The notes under the pieces: generated by a model | Seen by the model: the letters and a program-made list of their open reading frames with translations, nothing else | Told to the model about the DNA's origin: nothing | The model's database searches: none | Position numbers and translations under genes: made by a program | Part shown: piece after piece, positions 53,329 to 62,194 of the stretch | How positions within the stretch are numbered: position 1 is the first letter of the stretch | How the letters are laid out: each line of letters opens with the position of its first letter | Assembly: GCF_028745505.1 (NCBI RefSeq) | Contig: NZ_JAQZZL010000001.1 | Location: 1,485,818 to 1,549,817 of the forward strand | Direction of reading: 5' to 3' | Origin: Lentisphaera marina | Lineage (GTDB): Bacteria; Verrucomicrobiota; Lentisphaeria; Lentisphaerales; Lentisphaeraceae | DNA length: 64,000 nucleotides

Positions 53329-55092
53329 ATGAAATCACTTCTCGCCCAATTGAGAGACCAGGTAAGCTTAGCCGTGAATGCCGTGGCTGGAGATATAGAA
53401 ATTAAAGGTGCTATTTTGGTGCCTTCACAAAACCCCAAATTTGGTGATTATCAGTGCAATGTTTCCATGGAACTTGCGGGTAAATTAGCAAAAGCTCGTG
53501 GTGAGAAAGTGAACCCCAGAGAGGTTGCAAGTGCTATTATGGAGAAACTCGAAGTCTCCAGTCTTAGCGAAGAGCCTGAAATTGCGGGGCCTGGTTTTAT
53601 TAACTTTAAGCTCAAAAATGATGTTCTTGCGGACTACGCAATCAATATTTTACGTGACCAACGTTTAGGGATTGCGAAAGTCGCAAAGCCCGAACGTGTA
53701 TTGGTCGACTTTTCTGGTCCTAACTTAGCGAAAGAAATGCATGTGGGGCACTTGCGTTCCACTATAATTGGTGATTCTGTCGCTCGCTTTATGGAATTTG
53801 ATGGTCACGAAGTGTTGAGAATGAACCATGTGGGGGATTGGGGGACTCAGTTCGGTATGCTCATTCAGTTTATTCGCGAAACAAGTCCTGAGGCCTTGGA
53901 AAATCCCGAGAGTTTTGAGATTGCAGATTTAGAAGAGTTCTATCGCGAAGCGAAAAAACGATTTGATGACTCAGATGATTTTAAGGATGCGGCTCGCCGT
54001 GCGGTTGTCGATCTTCAATCAGGTGATGAAGCTACTTTAGCTGTGTGGAAAGTTTTCTGTGACGAAAGTCTAAAGCATTGTCACGAAATTTATGGCCAAC
54101 TCGATATCAAAATCACCGATCGTGGAGAATCCGCTTATAATGATATGCTAAAAGATGTTGTGGAAGACCTGAAATCTGCAGGTAAAGCGGTACAGACAGA
54201 GGGTGCTTGGGGGGTTTTTCTCGATGGGTATAAGAACAAAGATGACGAGCCACTTCCTACAATTGTTCAAAAATCTGATGGTGGCTTTATTTATGCGACG
54301 ACTGATTTAGCGGCTATTCGTTATCGTTTTGCCGAACAAAAAGCAGATAAAGTTATTTATGTAACTGATGCGCGTCAGAAAACTCATTTTGATCAAGTTT
54401 TTGCCATTTCAGAATTAATGGAATGGGCACCGAAAGACTCTATGCGTCACATCGGCTTTGGTATGATGCTTGGTGCAGATGGTAAACCTTTCAAAACGAG
54501 AACAGGCGGTACTGTAAAGTTAAAAGATCTTTTAGTTGAAGCAGAGAGTCGTGCAGGTGACCTAGCTAAAGAGTTGACGCCGGACCTGAGCGAAGCAGAA
54601 TACAAAGAAATCGCATTTGCTGCGGGCCTCGGAGGAGTTAAGTATTCTGATCTAAGTCATGGTGTAGCGACAGATTATAAATTTGATTGGAATAAAATGT
54701 TGGCGACAGATGGGAATACAGCAATTTATATACTGATGACTTATGCTCGTACTCGTGGCCTTTCTCGCAAAGCAGGCGTAGATGTAGATAGTTTAGTTGA
54801 TAGTACTGATCTCGCTAGACTCACCGAAGAGCAAGAAATTAAATTGATCAAGAAAATTGCCTCAACACCTGATGTGTGGCAGGGCGTGGTACGTGATTTA
54901 GCTCCACATCTTCTCCTCAATCACCTCTACGAATTGGCACGTGACTTTGGTTCATTCTGGAACTCATGTCCAATTATGAAGCTCGAAGATGAAGAGCTTA
55001 AGCAATCACGCCTGGCACTCGCTGGTGGTGTTGGTCGCGTATTGAAATGGGGTCTATCAATGGTAGGGATTCAAACTCTCGATAAGTTGTAG
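53329..55092 (+). CDS. argS: Arginyl-tRNA synthetase
   Basis: 587 residues, the normal length. The N-terminal Add-1 domain precedes the class I signature FSGPNLAKEMHVGHLRSTII (HVGH as HIGH variant). Instead of a KMSKS the enzyme has the ArgRS-type DGKPFKTRTGGTVKL, and DALRY-type tRNA-binding residues lie near the C-terminus. I prefer the ATG; a TTG six bases before is also in frame and equally near to the AAGGA ribosome site. It is followed by no clear terminator. Confidence 0.96.
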   Translation: MKSLLAQLRDQVSLAVNAVAGDIEIKGAILVPSQNPKFGDYQCNVSMELAGKLAKARGEKVNPREVASAIMEKLEVSSLSEEPEIAGPGFINFKLKNDVLADYAINILRDQRLGIAKVAKPERVLVDFSGPNLAKEMHVGHLRSTIIGDSVARFMEFDGHEVLRMNHVGDWGTQFGMLIQFIRETSPEALENPESFEIADLEEFYREAKKRFDDSDDFKDAARRAVVDLQSGDEATLAVWKVFCDESLKHCHEIYGQLDIKITDRGESAYNDMLKDVVEDLKSAGKAVQTEGAWGVFLDGYKNKDDEPLPTIVQKSDGGFIYATTDLAAIRYRFAEQKADKVIYVTDARQKTHFDQVFAISELMEWAPKDSMRHIGFGMMLGADGKPFKTRTGGTVKLKDLLVEAESRAGDLAKELTPDLSEAEYKEIAFAAGLGGVKYSDLSHGVATDYKFDWNKMLATDGNTAIYILMTYARTRGLSRKAGVDVDSLVDSTDLARLTEEQEIKLIKKIASTPDVWQGVVRDLAPHLLLNHLYELARDFGSFWNSCPIMKLEDEELKQSRLALAGGVGRVLKWGLSMVGIQTLDKL

Positions 55093-55155
55093 TCCACAAT
55101 TGCTTTATGTTAAATAAGGATCAACTTTTTTTATATCAAACGTAACTGAGGGAAA

Positions 55156-55956
55156 ATGAGAAATAGAGTTTTATCTAAAAAGGTTTTAGCAAGCTTTATA
55201 CCCATGGGTGCGATTATTGGTGTTTTTGTTTTTAAACCATTAGTCGGCTTATTCATTTGGCTAGAGTTTGAACTTCCCGCCAACCCAGACGTTCCCTTGC
55301 CCACTTATCTTACGAAAGTGATGCTGAGATCTTTTAATCCAGATACGATTTTAGTGACGATATCGTTTGCTATTGTGGGTATGTGCATTGGCTTTATGTT
55401 TTGGTTTTACCTTAAAGAAATTGCTAGGCGCGAGCAGCTGATTGACTTCCTTAGTAATCAGCCTGGACAAGACTTAGAAGCACTTATCAAAGGTGGCGAG
55501 AATGATGTTTTAGAATTTAAGTCTTCTATGCGTTGGGACTACAAGAATGAAAAACTCAACAAAGCTTTAGAATTGGTTATTATAAAGACCCTTGCAGGTT
55601 TTATGAATACTCGTGGTGGTACGCTATTGATTGGTGTCGATGATGATGGTTTAGTCTTAGGTTTAGAGAAAGATTATTCGACAATTAAAAAACAGAACTC
55701 AGATGGTTATGAGCAGTATATAAATGGTCTGATCGCTTCATATTTAGGCACAGATCTCTGTGCCAAAGTCAATATCATGTTTCACAAAATAGAGGATAAA
55801 GAAATTTGTCGTATTTTGGTACTGCCAGCCAAGTTCCCCGTCTATTGCCAAAATGGCAATAAAACTCAATTCTTCATGCGTGCGGGTGGTGGCACCCGTG
55901 AGCTCAATATCAAAGAAGCGATGAAATACATTTCTAACCGTTGGGAACGAGAATAG
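55156..55956 (+). CDS. Membrane protein with AlbA_2/Schlafen-like domain
   Basis: 266 residues. Two membrane helices (about 11-36 and 64-86) precede a cytosolic AlbA_2 domain at about 115-230: EFKSSMRWD, LEKTLAGF-type helix IIKTLAGFMNTRGGTLLIGV and DDDGLVLGLEKDY, ending in FFMRAGGGTREL. AlbA_2 domains are putative nucleic-acid binding modules, mostly found in transcription regulators and Schlafen proteins. A membrane-anchored version near argS and a kinase is unusual. The role is unknown. Confidence 0.78.
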   Translation: MRNRVLSKKVLASFIPMGAIIGVFVFKPLVGLFIWLEFELPANPDVPLPTYLTKVMLRSFNPDTILVTISFAIVGMCIGFMFWFYLKEIARREQLIDFLSNQPGQDLEALIKGGENDVLEFKSSMRWDYKNEKLNKALELVIIKTLAGFMNTRGGTLLIGVDDDGLVLGLEKDYSTIKKQNSDGYEQYINGLIASYLGTDLCAKVNIMFHKIEDKEICRILVLPAKFPVYCQNGNKTQFFMRAGGGTRELNIKEAMKYISNRWERE

Positions 55957-56158
55957 TTTTTTTATTACTCACTCTTTGTAAGTTATTTAATAACTGAAAA
56001 GCCTATTTCTTTCTGGCTAGACTTATAAGCAGTAACTTTTTGAGTATAAAACCGAGAATATAAAAATATTTTTATAATTTCTTTTACTTGTGTGCTACCT
56101 TAGTCTGAGCTTTTAATTATGGGACAATTATTTAGCGCAGATAAATGAGGGATGATTT

Positions 56159-58354
56159 ATGGTACAAAAAACGATTGTTGCGGATGATGAGTTTGAATCA
56201 AATGAACAAGATCAAATAAAGTCTAAGTTTAATAGCCGCTTTAATACTATTGTTTCTAATACAGAGTATTTAGATCGTCATGATGATGGAGGGCTCGATT
56301 TCTACGATGAGCTTGAGTCGTTATTCGAAGAGATTGAGAAGTTCAGTGAAGGCGGTCAGGGCGAAATCAAAACGGCCAAAGATAAAAAACTTCATCGATA
56401 CGTTGCTTTAAAATCTTTAAAAAAAGACTTTCTAACTAATCCTGCGATAGTAAATAACTTTATTATGGAAGCGCGTATTACTGCGCAACTAGATCACCCA
56501 TCTATTATACCCATGTATGGTATTATTCGCGAGAAAAACTCTTACGTCCATATGGCGATGAAGTTGGTCCAAGGTTTAACTTTACAAGAAATTATTGACG
56601 ACCACCTTTTGGAGTGTAAAAAACGTCAAGGCAAAGATTTAGTTAGTTTTGAGCAAAAGGCTTTAAGTGAACGACTTTCTTACTTTATCAAAATATGTGA
56701 AGCAATTTCTTATGCTCACAATAAACGAGTTATTCATAGAGACCTAAAACCCGAGAATATTATGGTGGGTTCTTTTAGAGAAGTTTACTTAATGGATTGG
56801 GGGATAGCTAAAATCATTTCAGAAGACCATGACTTTAATAAACAAAATGAAGGAAAAAAATCTTCAATATCTGGGACACCTGGCTTCGTTGCACCAGAAT
56901 ACATTCTTTCTGGTAATGTGGAGTTTGCCTCCGATCAGTATGCTCTAGGGGCGATTCTCTATCAACTTATCTCCTTAAATGGTCATATTAAAGGGAGTGG
57001 CGAAAAGGAACTCTTAGAAAAAACCATTAAGGGACAACTGGAACCACTGAGGCATCTTAAAAAGGAAATTAAGCTGCCTATGGCTCTTAGGGCGATTGTT
57101 GCTAAAGCCTTGTCTCATGACCCCAAGGATCGCTATGATGATGTGAGTTTATTGGCAGAAGATATTAATAACTATCTTCAAGATAGAGAAACGATTGCTT
57201 ACAAAGATAATTTTTCGCGCGCAATGGCGAGGTCTTTGTATAAGCATAAGATGGCAACAACTTTAACTGTTTTAAGTTTGTTACTGATTTTTGCTGCGAT
57301 TACCATCAGTTCACTGTTAGGTCAACAAAGAGCGTCTGAACTAGCGCAAAAACGAGAGTTGACTTTGATTAATTTCCAGAGCTCTTTAGAGCAAAGAGCG
57401 AACCAAATTGATGGGCATTTTTCTAAGTTGTCAAACATTCTTCAACGCTACGCTGATAAAGTTACTTATCTAATAGAAAACCCATCCATAAATAAAGAGC
57501 AAGAAATTCGCTTTTTCGATTATAAAGATTTTAAAAATGAATCCGAGAATGTAGTCGGTTTAAGGCCTTCAAAATTATATGGTCATAAAGTGAGTGTAAA
57601 ATCAGGGAACTATAAATTAGCTCCTGGCTTACAGCTAAAAGATACGCAAAAAGAACTATTGGCTTTGTCACCGATTATAGAAGATACCTTAACTTATATG
57701 TCCGAAAGTAGTGCTTTAGCTAGTGATGGATTGGAGCAAACTGAATTGGAAGATCTTGCATTAAATAAAGGCTTTGCAATTCGTTGGGTTTATTCTGGTT
57801 TAGCTAATGGCTTGTTAATCAATTACCCAGGGATGGGGAAATTAACAGAAGACTACGACGTTCGAACTCGTTTTTGGTTTAAACATTCTAAAACTCAAAA
57901 GAATTTATTTTGGAGTTCGCCATACATCGACCTGTTTGGTCAAGGCTTGGTGGTTTCTGCAGTTCAACCATTGTACTCAAAAACGGATGATTTTCTTGGG
58001 GTTTCTGCAATCGATATAACATTTGATTATGCGTATAATACGATTATGGCCGCATCCGAAGATAAGCGGACGGGGATAATAAAAAACCGTTTCCTTATTA
58101 ATGACCAGGGCAAGGTTATTTTAAGTAATTTAAAAGCTATGTCGAATTTTGAAGAAGCAGAAAAAAATAAGTCGGAGATTCAATTTAAAGAATTTCCTTA
58201 CCCTCAGTTGATAAAAACAATTCGGGATCAAAAGTCTGGTCAAGTCAAGCTAGAGAAAGATGGACAAACTCGACTCATAGGCTTTAGCCCGATACCGACT
58301 TTATCTTGGTATTATGTAGAAGAATTAAACTTTGATAGCTTGATAAAACCTTAG
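56159..58354 (+). CDS. Ser/Thr protein kinase with C-terminal Cache-like sensor
   Basis: 731 residues. The kinase domain spans about 62-345: Gly loop GGQGE (65-69), Lys85 in VALK, Glu104, HRDLKPEN (193-200), and DWG (213-215) where most kinases have DFG, then GTPGFVAPEYIL. One membrane helix (366-388) leads to an external region of 340 residues that looks like a Cache domain (YDVRTRFWFKHS, LFGQGLVVSAVQPLYS, SAIDITFDY). The sensor is at the C-terminus and no second helix closes it. The target is unknown. It is followed by the AI-2E exporter gene 52 bases on. Confidence 0.9.
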   Translation: MVQKTIVADDEFESNEQDQIKSKFNSRFNTIVSNTEYLDRHDDGGLDFYDELESLFEEIEKFSEGGQGEIKTAKDKKLHRYVALKSLKKDFLTNPAIVNNFIMEARITAQLDHPSIIPMYGIIREKNSYVHMAMKLVQGLTLQEIIDDHLLECKKRQGKDLVSFEQKALSERLSYFIKICEAISYAHNKRVIHRDLKPENIMVGSFREVYLMDWGIAKIISEDHDFNKQNEGKKSSISGTPGFVAPEYILSGNVEFASDQYALGAILYQLISLNGHIKGSGEKELLEKTIKGQLEPLRHLKKEIKLPMALRAIVAKALSHDPKDRYDDVSLLAEDINNYLQDRETIAYKDNFSRAMARSLYKHKMATTLTVLSLLLIFAAITISSLLGQQRASELAQKRELTLINFQSSLEQRANQIDGHFSKLSNILQRYADKVTYLIENPSINKEQEIRFFDYKDFKNESENVVGLRPSKLYGHKVSVKSGNYKLAPGLQLKDTQKELLALSPIIEDTLTYMSESSALASDGLEQTELEDLALNKGFAIRWVYSGLANGLLINYPGMGKLTEDYDVRTRFWFKHSKTQKNLFWSSPYIDLFGQGLVVSAVQPLYSKTDDFLGVSAIDITFDYAYNTIMAASEDKRTGIIKNRFLINDQGKVILSNLKAMSNFEEAEKNKSEIQFKEFPYPQLIKTIRDQKSGQVKLEKDGQTRLIGFSPIPTLSWYYVEELNFDSLIKP

Positions 58355-58406
58355 TACCCACATTTTTAAAATCATATTAATAATAATTAAGAATTGAAGA
58401 GAGAAG

Positions 58407-59489
58407 ATGAATAACGAGAATGTTCCTTTAAATAAAAAATCGATGATGGATTTGATGATCCGCATGACCCTTATTTTATATTTATCTTATTTATGCTTAA
58501 AGGTATTTGCGCCTTTTGCCTTGCTAATGTTGTGGGCTCTGATTATTGCGATTGTGCTTTTTCCCCTTCATCAGAAACTCTCTAAAAAGCTGGGAGATAA
58601 GCAGGGGCGTTCAGCGACTCTAATAGTTTTAGTTGGGTGTCTGATTATTGGAACTCCTGTAGTTGTTTTGGGCCTATCACTAGTGGATTATGTTCAGGAT
58701 GTTTATTCAGTTTATGAATCGGGTAAGATGCAAATTAAAGCGCCTGCTGAAAATGTTAAAGAATGGCCTATAATTGGTCGTAAGTTATATGCATTATGGA
58801 CCGAGGCATCTGTTGATGTTTCAGCATTTATGCTCGATCATAAAGAGGCCATTACTGGGTTTTTTAAGAAAATCTTGGCTAGTGCGGGGAGTGCTATGGG
58901 ATCTGTAGCAATGTTTATGGGAGCTTTAGTTATTTCTGGCTTTATGATGGCTTTCGGTGACAAGGGAAGTGCAGCAATGTTACGGATTGCCAATAGGATT
59001 ACAGGTGAAGAGCGAGGTGAAAAGTTGACAAAGCTTTCTGTCATGACAATTCGCTCGGTAACAACGGGTGTTATAGGAGTGGCTTTTATACAAGCTTTAA
59101 TTATTGGCATAGGCTTGGTTTTAGCAAAGATCCCGGCCGCAGCTGTCCTCGCATTGCTTGTCATGTTTTTAGGTATTTTACAACTGCCCGCAGCGATTGT
59201 TATTATCCCTGTTCTTGTCTACATGTGGAGTAGCTCAGGATCTTCATTAGCAGCAAATATTTTCTTTACTATTTATTTTTTAGTCGGCGCTTTGTCAGAT
59301 AATGTGTTGAAGCCTATCTTGCTTGGTCGTGGTGTGGACGCTCCCATGCCTGTTGTACTTATCGGCGCATTGGGAGGGATGATGGCTAGTGGTCTCATCG
59401 GACTGTTTTTAGGAGCTACACTATTAGCTGTAGCCTATAGAATCTTTATGGATTGGGTAGATGATACCGAAGGTATTGAAGAACTTTAA
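58407..59489 (+). CDS. AI-2E family transporter
   Basis: 360 residues with seven to eight hydrophobic helices. The family (UPF0118, YdiK/TqsA-like) pattern is shown by the N-terminal pair of helices, the central soluble region with the charged KEWPIIGRKLYAL, and the C-terminal hydrophobic repeats (FLGILQLPAAIVIIPVLVYM, DNVLKPILLGRGVDAPMPVV, GLIGLFLGATLLAVAYRI). Some members export AI-2 and others act as sodium/proton antiporters; the substrate is not known. Its stop overlaps the stop of the convergent gene in TTAA. Confidence 0.9.
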   Translation: MNNENVPLNKKSMMDLMIRMTLILYLSYLCLKVFAPFALLMLWALIIAIVLFPLHQKLSKKLGDKQGRSATLIVLVGCLIIGTPVVVLGLSLVDYVQDVYSVYESGKMQIKAPAENVKEWPIIGRKLYALWTEASVDVSAFMLDHKEAITGFFKKILASAGSAMGSVAMFMGALVISGFMMAFGDKGSAAMLRIANRITGEERGEKLTKLSVMTIRSVTTGVIGVAFIQALIIGIGLVLAKIPAAAVLALLVMFLGILQLPAAIVIIPVLVYMWSSSGSSLAANIFFTIYFLVGALSDNVLKPILLGRGVDAPMPVVLIGALGGMMASGLIGLFLGATLLAVAYRIFMDWVDDTEGIEEL

Positions 59490-60472
59490 TGTTTAATAAC
59501 CAATTCTTTGATTTTCCATTGAGCATTCTCGATCAAAGGACGAATTTGTTTGTTGTGAACTAAGGCCCAGCTTTGATCTAAGTCCATTTTTATAGGAACT
59601 TGTTGTTTGCCTTCTTGGCTCCATATAGCTAGTACTTCTTGAGTGTTGAAGATTTCTAAACCACTTGGACGCAAGGATTCGTCAGGACATTGTTGTAAGC
59701 AGGCTAATAAACCACTGCTCAAATCATCAAATTGCCAAGCAGAAAGTTGGTTGCCATGATACCAAGGTGACTCTTCTTGTACACGTTCATTCAAAGCCAT
59801 GAAATGAGTGCTCATTGCAGTTGCTTGAGCCCACCTTTCCATAGGTGTCGTACTAGCGACAAATTCATAGGTACAGCTATAATGAACAGGAAAGCGTAAA
59901 GGAGTGGTCCAGCCATCATGAAGCGTGATTTCAGTTTTGTAATCTTCTAAAGCTTTGAGGATTTCATTAAAGTGGTCGGGACGGTAGTGGATTTTATCGA
60001 CCCAACCCCAGTCTTTTTTATAATACATCAGACCTTTACTTATGTGCTTCTTTTTATATTGAAACAGCATTTCATGGGTGACGGGTTTATAGTTGAGTAG
60101 AGTAAGTGATATAGTAGAGGCTATATAAATTAGGAAAATTAACGAGTCGCTAAAAAAGTATGACCAATAACTCTTATTGTCCTTAAAGCAAGTTTTTTGT
60201 CGCCAATATGAAGTCGCTAAAAAAATTAGAAATGCGGGCCCAGTCCATATCCAAATTAAACTTCTTCGCCAGGGGCTATAATCTTTTTTCTTAAGAAGCA
60301 ATCTATGAAAAAAGTAGGTGGCCAAAAAACTTGTAATGAGCAAGGCAAAAAGTCGAGGGAAGCTCACCATGTATGCGGTCGGTTGCCATAAGTGTTCGAT
60401 ACACAAGGAAAATAGTAGGCATGCAGGTAAGTATATTAATGCACTGAGTATAATGGGGAATGTTTTTTTCAT
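59486..60472 (-). CDS. Unknown membrane protein with four N-terminal helices
   Basis: 328 residues. Four hydrophobic segments fill about residues 5-130 and the rest is a soluble domain with no recognised motif. The soluble part carries many Trp and His residues (PVHYSCTYEF, WYHGNQLSAWQFDDLS) and two or three cysteines. It could be a membrane-tethered enzyme or binding protein but nothing points to one. Its promoter should lie in the 90 bases between it and a terminator. Confidence 0.6.
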   Translation of the reverse strand: MKKTFPIILSALIYLPACLLFSLCIEHLWQPTAYMVSFPRLFALLITSFLATYFFHRLLLKKKDYSPWRRSLIWIWTGPAFLIFLATSYWRQKTCFKDNKSYWSYFFSDSLIFLIYIASTISLTLLNYKPVTHEMLFQYKKKHISKGLMYYKKDWGWVDKIHYRPDHFNEILKALEDYKTEITLHDGWTTPLRFPVHYSCTYEFVASTTPMERWAQATAMSTHFMALNERVQEESPWYHGNQLSAWQFDDLSSGLLACLQQCPDESLRPSGLEIFNTQEVLAIWSQEGKQQVPIKMDLDQSWALVHNKQIRPLIENAQWKIKELVIKH

Positions 60473-60563
60473 AGGGCTCCGTTTTTCAGAGCCTCACATT
60501 AGCATAAGCTTTTCGAGCGTAAAGTCACGTATGCACTCAAGTTTTTAGAATCAGAGCAAGAAA

Positions 60564-60589
60564 AAGCGACTCTAGATTTAGAGTCGCTT
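60564..60589 (-). terminator. Terminator after the acidic-tail pseudopilin
   Basis: An 11-bp stem (AAGCGACTCTA against TAGAGTCGCTT), with the minus-strand product running into TTTTTC. It separates the pseudopilin from the next gene. Confidence 0.8.
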
Positions 60590-60620
60590 AACTGAAGGCG
60601 ATTAAGTAATTATTAAATAA

Positions 60621-61400
60621 CTACTTAGCTCTACCATTATTCTTTTTTTCGTCATCAGTGATAACGCCTTCTTCATTTGCAGTGTCTTCACCTTGTTTAG
60701 ATTTACCTTTGTTTGAAGAATCAACACCGTCAACATTATTGCCGTGACCATTGTTGTTCTTAACTTTACCGTCGTTGCCATCGGGATCGGGATCGGGATC
60801 ATCAAGTTCATATGTGCCTGGGAGTAAAGTAGTAGCAATCCCTGCTTTATTACTTCCAGAACCATTGAGATAAACAATATTTAGATAGCCTTTATGACTA
60901 TTTGCATTCCTATCGTAAATGACGAGGAATAGGTCCTCAAGCTTTACAACAGGATTGTCAATGTCTGAAGCAGCTAAATCATAGTTTATGGATGTTCGTA
61001 ACAAACTGGCTTCCAAGTTCATACTCTCGACATCTTCTTCGCTTGGAATATAGCTGTAAGAGGTGTTACCATCTAAGTCCGCATGACTTGCGACATTAGC
61101 ACCTTCGTCACCTGGGCAAACAAATGATACTAAATCTTCTTCCGTTACATAATCACTTGCAAAGGTAAAATCTCCAAATTCTTCACGGCTGACAGCGTCC
61201 TCGTTGAATGGTGTTTTTCGGTGATCTTTTCGATAAACTTCATAGATTGTTTGGACTTGTTTTAGGTTGTTGTGGCAAGTCGTTAGTTTAGCACGCTCTC
61301 GAGCGACGCCACTGGCATGAAAGATTAGTCCAGATAGAATGCCAATCACTGCGACAATGACTAGAAGTTCTATTAAAGAAAAGTGTTTTTTTAAGCTCAT
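60621..61400 (-). CDS. Pseudopilin-like protein with acidic/Asn-rich tail
   Basis: 259 residues. The N-terminal helix HFSLIELLVIVAVIGILSG is of prepilin type, with His instead of Gly at the expected cleavage point. A soluble domain follows with LVSFVCPGDEG as in other Lentisphaerae members. The last 55 residues are low-complexity: alternating Asp-Pro, then Asn/Gly/His, then Lys/Asp-rich. This tail is unlike the end of the other pseudopilin in the window. It could bind calcium or a surface polymer, which is a guess. It has its own terminator. Confidence 0.82.
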   Translation of the reverse strand: MSLKKHFSLIELLVIVAVIGILSGLIFHASGVARERAKLTTCHNNLKQVQTIYEVYRKDHRKTPFNEDAVSREEFGDFTFASDYVTEEDLVSFVCPGDEGANVASHADLDGNTSYSYIPSEEDVESMNLEASLLRTSINYDLAASDIDNPVVKLEDLFLVIYDRNANSHKGYLNIVYLNGSGSNKAGIATTLLPGTYELDDPDPDPDGNDGKVKNNNGHGNNVDGVDSSNKGKSKQGEDTANEEGVITDDEKKNNGRAK

Positions 61401-61572
61401 GATATTTCTCCTTCAGTTTCTTGTTACTTAACTAAACGAGTAAAAACATGGTCACACAAGCCTTATATTAAATTCCTTATGGAATCTTAATAATTGGAAT
61501 AAATTTGAGCTCAAAACTATGTTTGGCTATAGCGAAAAAATGGGTTGAGATACGATTGAGTATGGAAAATAG

Positions 61573-61980
61573 TTATTTTTTTCTATAAACACGAGGGTCT
61601 TGATCCTCGAAGCTCGACAGGATTTTAATTTGAGATGGGTTTTGTACTTGGATTTCAAAGGCGACTTGGCCGCTGCGTCCATAAAGATAATAGGTGTTGT
61701 GATTGATTTTGCGATAGTCTAAGTAATTATTCAGAGTCTCACAGACACCATTTGAGTAAAAAGTAATAGGATGATATGCACGCTTTTCATTAACCCATTG
61801 TCCTACAAGAGCTTCCTCTTCATAGAGTGTGTTGTCCACGATTTCTTCTTGGGTGCCAAAAGAAACAACGGCAAACTTAAGTAAAGATAAAAAAAGTAAG
61901 GTAATCAGTAAAGAAAAGCGACGTATGTGCTTTTTTGTGGGAACTAAACTTATCTGTGTTTTACTTCGTAGATTTTTCAT
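61573..61980 (-). CDS. Small membrane-anchored protein, unknown
   Basis: 135 residues. After a basic start, one hydrophobic helix (about 22-42) anchors the protein, and the outer part has a small beta domain of about 90 residues (LVGQWVNEKRAYHPITFYS, TYYLYGRSGQVAFEI). The WVN-x(n)-TFYSNGVC pattern resembles lipocalin-like short proteins but I cannot confirm a family. It is a single gene with about 170 bases on the downstream side containing nothing I recognise. Confidence 0.55.
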   Translation of the reverse strand: MKNLRSKTQISLVPTKKHIRRFSLLITLLFLSLLKFAVVSFGTQEEIVDNTLYEEEALVGQWVNEKRAYHPITFYSNGVCETLNNYLDYRKINHNTYYLYGRSGQVAFEIQVQNPSQIKILSSFEDQDPRVYRKK

Positions 61981-62194
61981 CCGTCCAACCTTAACAGTTT
62001 GTTTAAGTACAATTAATACTCAGTATATAAACGTTACAAGTGTTTAATTATTGTTCTATCTTTAAAAGAAAATTATTTATATTTAAATTTATGCGGAAAA
62101 ACTTTGCTTTTAAGTTAACTTATTAAGCTTTACTCAATTGCGCAATCGAAGTACTTTGCAGGCATCTTTTTATTCCTAAACCTCCTTAAAATCT

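Noticed and set aside
58838..59164. A 108-codon minus-strand ORF
   Set aside because: It is antisense to the AI-2E family transporter gene and its hydrophobic composition is a mirror of that gene's helices.
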